Notes: generated by a model from the sequence alone, not told the origin. Positions 11,362-23,235 are shown, counted from the stretch's first letter. The stretch is 64,000 nt of DNA from Amaurobius ferox (GCA_951213105.1 OX578136.1:76001437-76065436), one strand, 5' to 3'. Program-made: numbers and translations.

Positions 11362-13559
11362 CAGTAAACTCCCGATTATCCGCGGAATAGGGTGGCTCGA
11401 TAACCACGGATAAGCGAATTTCGCGGATAATCCGCAAAATAGCTGGAAAAGTACAAAAATCCACGCACAAATGCATTTAAACCATTTTTAAGAATCATAA
11501 TATAGTAGCACATACTTATACACATAGAGTTGTGACTTCATAAACGGTATCCTTAAGTTTTTACAAAAAAGTCGGTTAATTGTTTTTGTTTTTTCGTTTC
11601 GATGCTCCTCTTCTTTATTTGCGATTGAAGTTTTTTTAACAGCATCTTGTCGCAAAGTAATGAATCGTCCTGCTCCTCTATGTATTTAATGATTCCATCA
11701 ATGTGAGTTAGCGCTTCATCATGGCTCATTTTCTTCTGCATCACTTCTCCCTCATCTTCTTCATCGTTCTCAGCCGAAACCACACCTTTTTCTCCGGCTA
11801 TGATTTCTTCATCGGTAAGATGTTCGAAGCCTGGATCGTTTGCGTCACAATTGATCCACTCAACGATGTTATCTTCATCCACATTACTTCCTCTAGGAAC
11901 AGATTTTGCTAAATTTGCCACATCAGATGCAGTAACTTCCTCGTCTTCTTCTTCCTGTGGAGACTCTAACGTTTTTTCCACATTTGGCAAAATTTTTCTC
12001 CAGGACTTTACTAAAGTCGTTATCTTGACCGTATTCCAAGTAGTGTTGATGTCATAAATGCTGTCAAGAATCGTGTAGTCCTTCCAGAAGCCCTGGAGAT
12101 CGCCCCCCTCTTCAATCCGTTTTTTCAATAAGTTGGTTCGATACCGTTTCTTCATAGAAGCAATAACTCCCTGGTCCATAGGCTGGATAAGTGCCGTGAC
12201 GTTAGGTGGCAAAAACTTGACGAAAAAATTTCCATCTTCTGATTTCAGAACACTTTCTCCTGGGTGAGCCGAGGCGTTGTCAAGCAACAACATGGCTTTT
12301 TCAGGTAGGTTTTTAGACTTGAGATGCTCTCTCACTTGGGGAATGAATTTTTTTTCGAACCATTCCTGAAATATTTCTTGAATCATCCAGGCTTTTTTTT
12401 GGTTAAAGTAATGAACTGGAAGGTTTTCAGCTCTTGTACCTTTAAAGGATCTAGGTTTTTTTACTTTCCCAATCACTACGAGTCTTAGTTTGTGTGTTCC
12501 CGTGACATTGCTGCAAGACATTATTGTCAATCGTTCCTTACTGGTTTTATGTCCTGATGCTTGACACTCTCTTTCAAACGCCAGTGTTCGCGTCGGCAAA
12601 CATTTCCAATACAGTCCAGATTCGTCAGCGTTGTATACTTGTTCATACGAAAGTTCTTCTGATTTTAAAAATTCCTCAAAATCATTTTTAAAGTCCTCTG
12701 CTGCCTGATTATCGCAATTTAATTTGTCACCGTGAAGTCCGATTTCTCTAATCCCATGGCGCTGTTTGAATCTAGTTAACCAGCCTGATGACGCATCAAA
12801 AGTCCCTTCCATTCCAAGCTTTTCGAAAAATTGCTTAGCTTTTGCAGCAGTAATCGGTCCTGAAATGGGTGTATTCTCACTTCTTACTTGACTCACCCAT
12901 TTTAATAATGCCGCGTCCAATTCTTCATAGGTGCTGGTTTTCATGGTTTTCCTTTTCTTCATGGACGATGAGTCGTCCGATGCGGAAGCAAATTGCATTA
13001 GTTTATCTTTTTGCTTCATAATGTCTCTAACTGTAGACTCTCCAATGCCATACTTCAAAATCATTTGTTTTTTCGATGAACCATTTTCAATTTTTTTTAT
13101 CAACTCTAACTTATCTTGGATGGATAAGACAACTTTTTTTCTCTTTTCGCTCATAGCTAAAATTACAAGTTTAAACAGACGCGAGCAGATCGTGCACACA
13201 GATTGACCGCAACGTACTAAAGTGATGTAGTATCAATTCTGACTTGAAATGGCAAGCGTAAAGGAATGGGGAGGTACGGAAAATGACCTCGACTAATTCG
13301 CCACGACCTTCAATCTGGTCCGAAACCTGACAAACGGCATATTTGTCCATTGTACAGGTTTCGATGACTTTGGGGGGGGGGGTGCAGAAAGGAACAGGAA
13401 CAATCCAATTGTTGCTCTAAAAATAGATTTTGCATTTGTTGATCAGGAAAGGCGTGTTGCGTGTTTATTTCTCTACATTCCGTAAATGATCGTCGCAAAA
13501 AAAAAAAAAAAATCGCGGAAGACCGCGCGGATAATCCGCCCGCGGATAATCGGGAGTTT

Positions 13560-13563
<4 letters not shown>
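11362..13563 (-). mobile_element. Complete Tigger/pogo DNA transposon
   Basis: The ends are inverted repeats of about 24 bp with one mismatch: CAGTAAACTCCCGATTATCC at 11362 and the complement of CAATAAACTCCCGATTATCC ending at 13563. TA target duplications lie at 11360-11361 and 13564-13565. The element sits in a (TA)n microsatellite, which continues on both sides. Extra CGCGGATAATCC copies inside the ends form subterminal repeats. It is 2,202 bp long with one uninterrupted transposase gene, the size and layout of an autonomous Tigger element. Confidence 0.95.
11553..13154 (-). CDS. Tigger (pogo-type) transposase, apparently intact
   Basis: The enzyme would cut and paste the surrounding element. 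I chose the start at 13154 (533 residues, MSEKRKKVVLS) because the psq-type helix-turn-helix begins just after it. An in-frame ATG 15 codons upstream (13199) adds only a non-conserved stretch. Domains in order are a psq HTH (about residues 5-52), a CENP-B-type second HTH (about 70-135, ending WLTRFKQRHGI) and a DDE_1 catalytic domain. The catalytic Asp residues are all present: Asp177 in YNADESGLYW, Asp292 in LLLDNASAHP and Asp327 in IQPMDQGV, a DD34D layout. An acidic region and a Lys-rich C-terminus ending QLTDFFVKT follow, the latter resembling a PCNA-interacting tail. There is no stop or frameshift. The length fits the TIGD1/jerky-like group of about 500-600 residues. Confidence 0.93.
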   Translation of the reverse strand: MSEKRKKVVLSIQDKLELIKKIENGSSKKQMILKYGIGESTVRDIMKQKDKLMQFASASDDSSSMKKRKTMKTSTYEELDAALLKWVSQVRSENTPISGPITAAKAKQFFEKLGMEGTFDASSGWLTRFKQRHGIREIGLHGDKLNCDNQAAEDFKNDFEEFLKSEELSYEQVYNADESGLYWKCLPTRTLAFERECQASGHKTSKERLTIMSCSNVTGTHKLRLVVIGKVKKPRSFKGTRAENLPVHYFNQKKAWMIQEIFQEWFEKKFIPQVREHLKSKNLPEKAMLLLDNASAHPGESVLKSEDGNFFVKFLPPNVTALIQPMDQGVIASMKKRYRTNLLKKRIEEGGDLQGFWKDYTILDSIYDINTTWNTVKITTLVKSWRKILPNVEKTLESPQEEEDEEVTASDVANLAKSVPRGSNVDEDNIVEWINCDANDPGFEHLTDEEIIAGEKGVVSAENDEEDEGEVMQKKMSHDEALTHIDGIIKYIEEQDDSLLCDKMLLKKLQSQIKKRSIETKKQKQLTDFFVKT

Positions 13564-13565
<2 letters not shown>

Positions 13566-13598
<33 letters not shown>

Positions 13599-13680
13599 TA
13601 TAAAAGTGGAAATTATTAAAGATATTTTAGTGATATAGCGTTTATGTGCAAAGCAGCTATAAATACTATGCACGATATAA
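13566..13680. repeat. TA microsatellite and outer part of palindromic element
   Basis: (TA)n continues from the Tigger insertion site to about 13596. The next 80 bp, including CAAAGCAGCTATAAATA, recur inverted at about 37550-37620, so they belong to the same repeat as the adjacent palindrome. Confidence 0.65.
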
Positions 13681-13975
13681 ATATAAAATGTATAAAGAGA
13701 AAGTAAAAAATAGAAAAAAGAAGGAAGGTTTAGCGAGTAGCTAACTACTTAAAGGCGGGAAGGGGTTGTGACCTTACACCCCAGTTGTCAACATGCATGT
13801 CATAAATGCCGCGGAGTGCAGTCCAGGAGTGTATTTCCAGGAGTGCAATGCCGCGGCATTTATGACATGCATGTTGACAACTGGGGTGTAAGGTCCCAAC
13901 CCCTTACCGCCTTTAAGTAAGCTACTCGTTAAGCCTTACTTTTTTTTTTCCATTTTTTACTTTCTCTTTATACAT

Positions 13976-13983
<8 letters not shown>
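13681..13983. repeat. Long near-perfect palindrome (133-bp arms)
   Basis: The arms at 13681-13814 and 13851-13983 are reverse complements with few mismatches, around a 36-bp spacer. The inner ends read AAATGCCGCGG and CCGCGGCATTT. A single, slightly diverged arm of the same repeat lies at about 37405-37530. It is probably a foldback or MITE-like element. A (TA)n run borders the right side. Confidence 0.9.
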
Positions 13984-14014
<31 letters not shown>

Positions 14015-14017
<3 letters not shown>

Positions 14018-15338
14018 GACGTGCACATTTGAATATAGTGAAAGAAGGTCATTTGTGAAATATTTATTAAATAAAACTAAACTATACAAATATGAGAAAA
14101 ACAAATTCAGTCTCCAACCCCTTCATTTAATGATGATTGATTGTATCTTATGTATGATTGATATATGATTGATTATATCTTAAATGTTATCAAATTTAAA
14201 TTTTTTACATGTCTGGTATGCGGGATTCAGAAAACCTTTTCTCTTTTATTTCTGCCTTTAATCGTTGACTGGATGTGTAATGATTAGTCTGCATGTCGAG
14301 TTCTTTATTAGAGATCACCATCTTGGTATGATCCGTTTAAGTCTTACTTTCACAGTATCTAACCAATTTAACTCCTTGTGTAAGGATTTGATTCTTTGAA
14401 AACATATCTTGATGGTGGGATTAACTTGCACATTTGTATAAGTTAATGTTGAGCGTTAATCAGCAAGCCCTCTTGCACTGAAAAATGACGTTAGTGAGGT
14501 TTGCTCCCACTTCTATTTATAAATCTATTTACACATTTTTCACTAACAGTGTTAAACATTTCTCAATTTCCGATTACTTTAACACAGAGTTTCCAGTTAT
14601 TAACTTTAATAGAGTTACAAATATATAGATAACAAGTTTAAAATCATATTGAGATGCTCAATTATTAAAAAAAAACCCACTACGTTTCCAAATTCCGTTT
14701 TGAGCAGTTAATGCTTAAGTTAATTTTGCACTGTCTTTATGTTCTCTGCAAAATGCACTTTGCAAAATCCATTTCCTTATAAAGAATTATGCATAGATGA
14801 CGATTTGCAATCGCATATAGATGATTACATAATATGAATATTGATAATGAATCAGCATTGTAGCATGTTATATTTAAGATTTAAATGAACTTTCTCACTG
14901 GCTAATATGTTTCACGAATACATTGCATTTACATCAAAGGTAAGGCATCTGAATACATAATTTAGAGAAAATAATAAATTTAGATTTTGCTTTAGAGCAA
15001 TAATAATTATTTGATTATCATTATGATTCAATCTCTTTAAAAATTATTAGACTTCTTGTAAATAGATACATAAAATTTCCTCTCAGTTACTCACAATTAT
15101 TTCAACCGTAATCATATTGAAAAAGTTAATTCTCTGATATTTCAAAATAATATGCTTGATACCTCCTAAGCAATGGTGTCGATGGATTTGTGGTTGAAGT
15201 TACGCATAAAATATCGACGTCTTTGATAATAGTAAGAATATCTTATTATATATGACTGTACAGTTTTAGATTATAAACGTACAATATCTCAAGAACTGTG
15301 CGAGTACATTTTATATGTATCTCTCTATTCCGTTTCGG
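14015..15338. other. No recognisable feature
   Basis: AT-rich sequence after the (AT)n run at 13980-14014, without supportable genes or clear repeats. Confidence 0.5.
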
Positions 15339-15558
15339 CATTACCTCCGCCATTACTTGCGATTGCCATTACCTCCGCCATTATCTGCGATCGCCATTAC
15401 CTCCGCCATTACCTGCGATCGTCATTACCTCCGCCATTACTTGCGATTGCCATTACCTCCGCCATTACCTGCGATCGTCATTATCTCCACCATTACCTCC
15501 GTCATTACCTGCGATCGCTATTACCTCCGCCATTATCTGCGATCGATATTACCTCCTA
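15339..15558. repeat. 28-bp GC-richer minisatellite, about 7.9 copies
   Basis: The unit is CATTACCTCCGC followed by CATTACCTGCGATCGC with small variants (T/C and A/G transitions). Because 28 is not a multiple of 3, the array is open in more than one frame and yields repetitive spurious proteins. It stands out by base composition from its AT-rich surroundings. Confidence 0.9.
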
Positions 15559-16282
15559 GAAGAAATATCCTATTAAGCAAGATAAATAAAACTTTACTAT
15601 TGAAATTCTCAATTTATAGTCATCTATAAGATTGTTCGAAAATATGAAGTAACTAACCATTTTGTAAATTAAATTTTCCACATTATACAAGGACATAAGA
15701 TATCGTAGTGTAACTGGAGAATCATGGCAGAGACCAACAAAGATTAGTTTATTAAATATTTCTTTCACAAGCATATAAATACCAGGTTTTTATTAATGTG
15801 GGCGTAGACAAACATTCAAATGAAATCAATATGTTTTTATTTGAAAATTTTTAAATTAAGTTCATTTGGTTTTAAACCATTAAATATAATTTGAATTGGG
15901 GGGTGGGATACAGCAGATACTAAGTTATTATTTAATGATAATAATGCAACCGATAATAAGTTATTTCTCATTTGCTTCAATAGTTTGACGAAAACCATGT
16001 TGTTACTTCCATTTGGCGACAAACAGATCGGCAAACCAATACACCGGCGCGCGTTCCGATCCAGAGATGAATGGCTGCTGAAAAGCGAATTTTTGTCTTA
16101 TCACTTTTAGCAGCGTATATATTTTCAATTAGGGTGAAAAGTGTTTTCGGCGCTATCTTAATACTTCTCTTTAGAGAGAAGTAAAAAGGAAATAATCGCA
16201 TGAGTCCACTTTCCTACAGAAATTACTTTATTCGCTCTCCACTAGCTCCGAGTCATGTACCACACGTACTTCTGTCGCTTTT
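15559..16282. other. No recognisable feature
   Basis: AT-rich sequence with short open frames on both strands that show no domain motif. A G-rich stretch lies near 15895-15905. Confidence 0.5.
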
Positions 16283-17265
16283 TTAACACCATCCAACATA
16301 GATTAAAAGTGTTTGGCCATTTTGCCTGTCTGCCACACGATAACTGCTGTAAAATGGCTTTATCAAAATTAAATTTTAGTATGTTGTTGAGACTGTCTGT
16401 GGGACAAATGGGAATGAAAATGAACAATATCACCCAATTAGTTTCGGATTTAATCGTTATTGAGAAAATGAAATACATTGAACCTTATGATGCCAAATTT
16501 TTCAAACATCTTTTAATCAAAGTTAAAATTCGCAAATTGCTTCGAAAATTTTAGGAAATATTCAAATTATCACATAAAATGTATACAAAAATTATCAGCA
16601 AAATATGTTGCGTATTTTTTAAAATAAAAATTCAAACAAAAATTACACCTATGATATATGGAGAGATCACGTGATACATTGAAAAATAAAGTATGGCATT
16701 AATTTTTTCCCTCTGTGTCAAGATAGTGATTTTAAAGTTCATTTAAATTTATATTTAGTGTTGCATACGTAATAAAACCGTTTTATTTTTGCTTATTATC
16801 TATGTATCTAAATTCTTTGCCTACGCAATTACAATATTTTATATTATAAATGATCATTAAATTATTTCTACGACGAAGCCTAATTTTAAGGTATGCAGAA
16901 TATAAACAAATCAAGCGATTGGAAGGTGAGTTGTATAAAAATTGCTGAATTAATTTTTTTCACGCAAAATTTAGGTCTGTATCTGGAATATAAGTGATAT
17001 GAATGAAATACTCAGTGGTTTTTGCATTGAGGGGTAGACAATTTATATTTCGATAACGTTATTTGAATAAAGTTCATTTTGTGTAACTAGAATTATCAGT
17101 TTCGATAAAGTTAAGTTTTCAAGTATAATAAATTATTGTAGTACTGTGATAATTTAATAAAAATATCAACGCTGAGTGTATCACATTTTAGATATGTTTA
17201 AATAAAATTGCATTTTAATTGGAAAGTGTTTCATAATCAATGCTTTATGCATGACTGATCTTTAT
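16283..17265 (+). repeat. Family A repeat, full-length diverged copy
   Basis: It runs from a degenerate terminal hairpin (ACATAGATTAAAAGTGTTT), through CACGATAACTGCTGTAAAAT and the ATCACCCAATTAG block, to the CAATGCTTTATGCATGA end. This is the same order as the units at 57.3-62.5 kb. The short open frames within it on both strands are not genes. Confidence 0.85.
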
Positions 17266-18109
17266 TATTTCTTTTTCTGATGGATCTCAAGCAAATCACA
17301 AAGGAGTGCTCAGGAAAGCAATAGGTGCTGCCTTTAAATTCCAATCTTAAAAGGGCTGGGAAATCAAAATAATTGACTTTAGCAAGTACAAATAGAGTCG
17401 TAGCAGTGCTCTTAGGTTTGAATCAGGACGAATTCCGATTCAGGGTCCTTTGAGTTGCTTGATTTTGAATAAAAGTGTAAAATATAGTGGGAATTTAAGG
17501 GGATAGAGTTGTGGTCTTCTTTACTGTTTGATTTTAATATATGTATAAAGAGTAGAAAAGTTTATGTGTAGCGGCATGATATAGTGTGAGTGTTTTAAAT
17601 CCAGAGTGTTTTAAATTCTAAATTCAGGATATATTTGATTCATTGCTGGATCAGGTCCTCAGTGCAGTCAATATAATATAAATCACCCCGTACAATATAA
17701 TTCGATCAAAGATACTCACATGAAAAACCAACTGATCAGAGTCAATAACGATAGACTTCATTTAACAACATGCAAATCCATTGAATCCAATTAATTTCAT
17801 TGCATCCCACAACCCAATTTAGCGACTTCAACTACTTAATGCCTAAATCAGTTGGCTTCAATCGCCTCAATCTATCCAAATCAAATCAATATGACAATAT
17901 GACAATAACTGTTTCCATTATTATTATATTCTCAGTGAGTTTAGAAAAACACTTGCAGTAAACCTATTTTTTTCTTATTTTAGTATGTAAAATTTTATTC
18001 ATGAATCAACAGTAGTATTTTGCAATAAATATACACTCTGATACCCCTCAGACCTTTAAACAAACTTGGTACCCACAATTTATCTCATCAATCAAGTGAT
18101 CCCTGGAGA
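17266..18109. other. No recognisable feature
   Basis: Sequence between family A and the Tc1 relic. No gene, RNA or strong repeat is visible. Confidence 0.5.
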
Positions 18110-19260
18110 CAGAAGACAATGATTGCTAGTCATGCAGTTTACAGTTCCTGGAGGGTGTCGGAGGGGATAGACGGCCATGGACAGCTCTCCCTGGGGTACG
18201 CTAAAAGTTTTCAATAGGATTAAAATCCAAGATATACACGGGTCACTCCATTTGTTCTATACCTTTATTCTGAGGGTCTTCCTTTAGGTTTGCTGTATGT
18301 GGACGAGCGTGTTCTCCTTTAAACAAAAATGAAAAAAACTGCATCTGCATAAAATGTGACATAGTTACCAAAGACTTCGTCCTGATACGTTTAAGCCACC
18401 AGAGTTCGGCCGTGGGTTAAGTTGCTCTATGCCATTCGTGGCGAGCGCCGGTTTGAGGCTATCAAGCCACCAGAGTAAGGAGCGACAGCCCAGTGGTTAG
18501 CGCGTGGATTGCACTCGGACGACCCGACTTGTCCAAACTGTTGCGGTGTTCACGCACAGTACGATCATATGTTTTTCTGTAAGTCCTCCCGAGAGGTTGT
18601 TGATAGGGGAAGGAGGGTATGGTCCCTATGTATGCCTCCCCAACTGGGTTCCAGTCTAAATTGTGTGTCACTCCCCGGCTATCCAAACAGATACCTAATA
18701 CCTTCGGGCAGGTCGGACGGTCTGGGTTGAAAAAGAAGTCGTCGTCACAGTGACGCTTGAGAAAATACGAAGGTCGGAGCGAACTCTCAATGAAAAGCCA
18801 TCCAATACTATCACATTATCACTACCAAAAGCATGAAGTTGAACGATATAACAGAACTGGCTACGTGTTCCTTGTTCTCGCCAGAAAAGAACGCGTCTAC
18901 TGTTCGATAGCTGGGTAAATCTTGATTCGTCTGTAATAATAATATTCGCCCATTGTGTTTGGATCCAAATCACATGTTCACGGTATCACTTTAAACGTGG
19001 TCTTCTGGATGGAGAACTCAACGGGATACAATCTTGTAGGGTTTCATGTATGGAAACTTTTCGTATGCAGCCTTTGTCTTAGAGTACTTACTGGAAGATA
19101 TTGGCCTTCCTATGACTGCAGTAGCAACCACTCATGGAATTGGTGCCGTCGTTCACTGATTACTTCTCGCCAGGTAAACCATGCGAGAAGCACGCAGTGT
19201 GCGATTCACTGATCACTGGAACTTGTTGTGAACCCAGGGAGTCGCGAAACTGATGACTGT
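18110..19260 (-). pseudogene. Tc1-like transposase pseudogene, interrupted by a SINE
   Basis: Minus-strand translation shows Tc1 blocks in order. A degraded region before the first Asp lies at about 18975-19250. The first catalytic block (WANIIITDESRF, Asp present, at 18900-18950) is followed by RRVLFWREQGTR. After an interruption at about 18340-18770, a second block reads GEHARPHTAN at about 18310, where the usual Asp-Asn is replaced by Glu-His. Next come LDFNPIENF and GRAVHGRLSPP near 18150-18230. The interruption contains a SINE. Stops and frameshifts make it nonfunctional. No ends could be assigned. Confidence 0.85.
18470..18735 (+). mobile_element. tRNA-headed SINE copy (no 5S head)
   Basis: The head contains AGCCCAGTGGTTAGCGCGT, resembling a tRNA A box (pol III promoter). 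The B box is degenerate. The body (AGTACGATCA, GTAAGTCCTCCCGAGAGG, GGGGAAGGAGGGTA, ACTGGGTTCCAGTCTAAAT, AGGTCGGACGGTCTGGGTT) is shared with the SINE at 50.9 kb, which has an additional 5S rRNA head. It sits inside a Tc1 relic. I could not fix target duplications. A 13-bp motif, AAGCCACCAGAGT, is repeated just upstream near 18392 and 18466. Confidence 0.7.
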
Positions 19261-22145
19261 TTCACTGGTTTGGAATTGTGTCCGTAAATTAGAAAAGATA
19301 GAACGGTGCACATAAAAGAACTTCGCCCTTTCCTTCAAGGATTTTTTTAGCCTCATTTCTTTCAAAAGCACTCCATCGTTATGAATTATTCATACGCATC
19401 TATGGTCCAGGCTAAAGCAGATGGCTATTCCAAATTTCCTCAAAAATCTTCTTGTTGCAAATGAAAGCCTTAGACTTAATGAAAGCCTTTGACCCCGGAA
19501 CCCTGGGAATCCACTAGCTTATTTCAGTAGCTCCTCGGTAAATTGGAAAAGCTTACGAAGAAAGCACAACTTGCCCCTTTTTATGTAATTGAGTAAAAAA
19601 AAAATAATTAAGGTGTTAACGTGATCTATTAATAAAACAATAAAGCATATTTAAAGTTTAACTTTGCTAGATAGTTAAAAATTTAGTGAGTGAAAGATTA
19701 AATAGGAAAGAGATATTTTGTTGAATAGGGAAAGGGATTCAGTTGACACTAATGATCCTTACATCAATCCCGCAACTACTCAGAGTAGCCAGATAACAAT
19801 TTTGAAAAAAAAGTGCCAATTTAGTTAAAATATATTTTTCTTAATTATATGAAAATGTGAATGTATCAAAAAGCAATAAAATGTTGCTTGTTTTTCGTTA
19901 ACAATTTTATTTAAAACAAATATATCAACCCCAAATCATAAAATGTGTACACAATATTTGTTTGTAACTAATAAGTCAAATTTAAAACAGAAATATTGGC
20001 CATTTTTATTAGTGATTAATACAAGTAAATAGTAGAATATGATAGAAAAAATACTCATGCAATATTTAATTCAAAAGTAGAAGTTAATTAATATGTATGT
20101 ACTTTACTGCATTGCACGTCTGTTTTGCAGGTCAGCTAAATAGGGGTTCTGTGAGATTATACGAAATATTTTAAGTGCTCCTCGAGATTCTACGAAATAT
20201 TTCAAGGGTTGTGCTAATAAAAGAGTTTGGGAATCTCTATCTCAGAAGCAAACGCATTGTTTTAACTGAACGTTTAATTTTCTTATTTGGAGCAAAGCCA
20301 ATCACATTCCTGGTGCTGTTTCGATATTTGAATATTCTATAGAAGGACAACAACTAGTTTCGTGCTATCTGAGTAATTGAATTTTGTATTTAACTTTTGG
20401 AGGGCATTGTACATTGGAATTGGAATTTAATTTGGATATAGATACGAGTTCACAATGCAAAATAAGTTGTGAAGTTTTATGTGCGGCTAAATGTTTGAAT
20501 CTAAAAATATTATCAGAACAGAGGCACCAAAAATGTATTATTATAAACTGATTTACAATTGAATCCATTTATAACAAAATACGTTTCATACGATTTGCTA
20601 AATCGATCCTTCGCTATCAATTAATGGCATCGCTATTAATATTCGTTTTGAAATTATTCCTTTGCAAAATTAAAGTACTCTCTCTAAAACTTTTCAGTAA
20701 ACAAATATGTGCTATAAACAAGATCGCTATAAGCCTACGGACTGCATCGTTATAAACTATTGGAAAATACACATTATGTTACCTAAGTGAACTTTGATTA
20801 GAATATATATCACAATAGCTAGCATTGCTTTAAATTTCCCCGTTTCGAAGTTATCTTTACATGGACTATTTCATAATGTAATTTGTGCATGACATCTGAA
20901 ATCACAAATCAATATTAGCATTATTTGAATACTGAGATTGAAATACTATCGTAACTATGTTAACATATGCTTTTAAGTACAATATACATATTAAAGTTGA
21001 TAGTTCATAATTATATTGCATTTATCTAATTGAAAATTTAGTTACTGCGTTTGGACAATGTTTGCAAAGACTGCTCGACGTAGCTTATTTTAGGAAGTGA
21101 CTGTTATTGAAGAATATGTGAAATGAATTTAATAAATTCAAACAAATTGTGCAGTGGATGGTTATAACTCTTTATATCTTGAATTCTTCTCCGAGTTTAG
21201 CCCTCCATATCGGAATTAGTATAGCACTCTAACACCAAATAAACAATAACGAAAATTTACTATATGTAGAAATTTTGTGAACAACGGTGGTGACTGACAT
21301 AGTGGGCTATACTATGCAATAGACTCCAGACTTAAAGATTAAGTTCAGGCTGCATGAGACTGCAATTGCCACTTTCATAGTAACAAAATATCCTAAAAGA
21401 GAACATTACTAAAGATTGGTGATGTACTGTTGAGGCAGATACAAGCACAGGAAAACCAGTATCACTCTTATTAACAATCTTGTCAACTTGTTAGCCAGCC
21501 AAAAACAATAATAAAAATAACAAAACATTCTATCTGACGTACTTATGGAACCGCTTTATATCGGTTGAGTTTGAGTCTATGAATGTGGTTAGTTAACCTC
21601 ATAAAGTTAAGCTCAATCTTTCTTAAATTCTAAACCTACTTAAGCTCAATCGTTTTTTTTAAGTTTGAAGCCGACCTCAGTTCAATTTTTCTTGAATTTG
21701 AAGCTGGCTTAAGCTCAATATTTCTTATTTTCAGCAGTATTGTTTCTTAAATTTGACACCAGCTTTGATATGACTGACCTCGTTGAAGGTAGAGGTTAGA
21801 AAAATCGCAGAAAACTAAAATTTTTCGCACAATCAATAAAGTGCTCAAACTCCCCTTCTTCGTCCGTGGACATTAATTTTACTCTCAACACCCGTGAACA
21901 CGGGATTAGTGATAAACAAGCCCCGAATCTGACAAAATCAAAGATTTTAAATTATTTTCTGTTAGAAGGTTTTAAATATTTACTTAGAACCAGAATTATT
22001 ATAATCCATCCAATCGTTGACACCATTTTGAACGCTTAGAATTACAGTGAAGTGAACCTATAATATAATAATGTGTTTACATAGAAGAAGCTAAGTGCTT
22101 AAAGGGTTAATATTTCATTTATCTTTTAACTATTTCTTCGACGTT
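19261..22145. other. Mostly featureless; short diverged repeats
   Basis: No gene is supported. Near 20150-20215 a motif ending ACGAAATATTTCAAG occurs twice in tandem. At about 21606-21770 a roughly 48-bp unit (TTAAGCTCAAT, TTTCTTAAATT) is repeated 3-4 times with much divergence. The rest is AT-rich spacer. Confidence 0.5.
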
Positions 22146-22149
22146 ATTG

Positions 22150-23235
22150 CCAATATTCAGAACGCAGCAGGCCTAATCAAGTTCTTTAATATGAGGTTGG
22201 GCTATGAGCACGGCGACCAATCAAAAGGTTGTCAGTTTGACGTCGACATTAGTAGCATTTCGTCATTCGTGACGCCACAGAACAGGAGAGTTGTTGCCAA
22301 AACACAAGTCTTCCTATTATTACAAATAAAAATTGTTTGTTAGTTTTGAAGTTGCAATATCCAAACGTAAACGACCTTTCCAGAGAGCTTTAATTTTGTT
22401 GGCACACCTTCCTCAGTGACGTCCAAAGAGATTCTCGGTCTCTTCAGAGAGCCGTAGTAAAATACGGACATTTGCTATGCCCGTGACATTATATGCGCAG
22501 AACAAGAATAAAAAAAATTAAGCCAGTCATGCCGGGCATAACCCACCCCCTGGACATGCTTCTATGCAGTGCCTTGGTATTTGACAAAAGTCGTTCCATT
22601 TTGATCCTTAACAATTTAAATTTCGTCAGCGATGGGAGGGGTTAAAATAGTGGCTTGCACTATTGCTGGGTCAAAGTAAATATTTGAAATTTGTAACGGG
22701 AAAAATTCTAAAATTATTTCTTTAAGGAGTTTTTGCGCTGGCCGGTCATATAAAAACCTTCACCAGGAGTTATCGTCCTGGGCATGACTGACTTAATTGT
22801 GTTTTCCTGGCTCTGTGCATATGGCGATAAGCGGATTAAGGACGCACTGAATTTGTTCTCAAGCTTCTAAGAAGGGTCGAACTTGTTAACAGCGACTGTC
22901 ATCTTAACCCACCGACATCACTAAATTTCCTTGGAAGTTACTGGATCCTGTGTGCACAGCATAATTTAAAATCTTTCCACAAGTTGTTGCTTGAATATTG
23001 TCACTTCAAATTTAATTAACAATTTATAACTGTAATAATGAGAAAATTTTGTGTTTTGGCAACTCCTATCAAAGTTCACTGTGGACCGTGACATCATGAA
23101 TTGCGAAACTTAATCCCCAAGAAGTAAAGCTGACAACGTTTTGATTAGTTGCCGGATTGAGTGCTCAAACTTATATTAAAGAATCTTGGTTTGCACCGTA
23201 CTACAGCGGCTGTAAGAGCAAAAGTATGATAATCT
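22150..23235. repeat. Large foldback (inverted repeat) structure, about 1.1 kb
   Basis: The two halves are imperfect reverse complements around a centre near 22690. Outer matches include TTCTTTAATAT with ATATTAAAGAA, and GTTGCCAAAACACAA (22286-22300) with TTGTGTTTTGGCAACT (23050-23065). An inner pair of arms of about 50 bp carries AGCCAGTCATGCC (22522) and GGCATGACTGACT (22781). Such a layout fits a foldback transposon or a DNA transposon with very long ends. No coding domain was recognised; the 82-residue frame near 22095 lies in one arm and is not supported. Confidence 0.7.

Noticed and set aside
15298..15629. Two overlapping repetitive 92- and 104-residue frames
   Set aside because: Product of the 28-bp minisatellite read in two frames.
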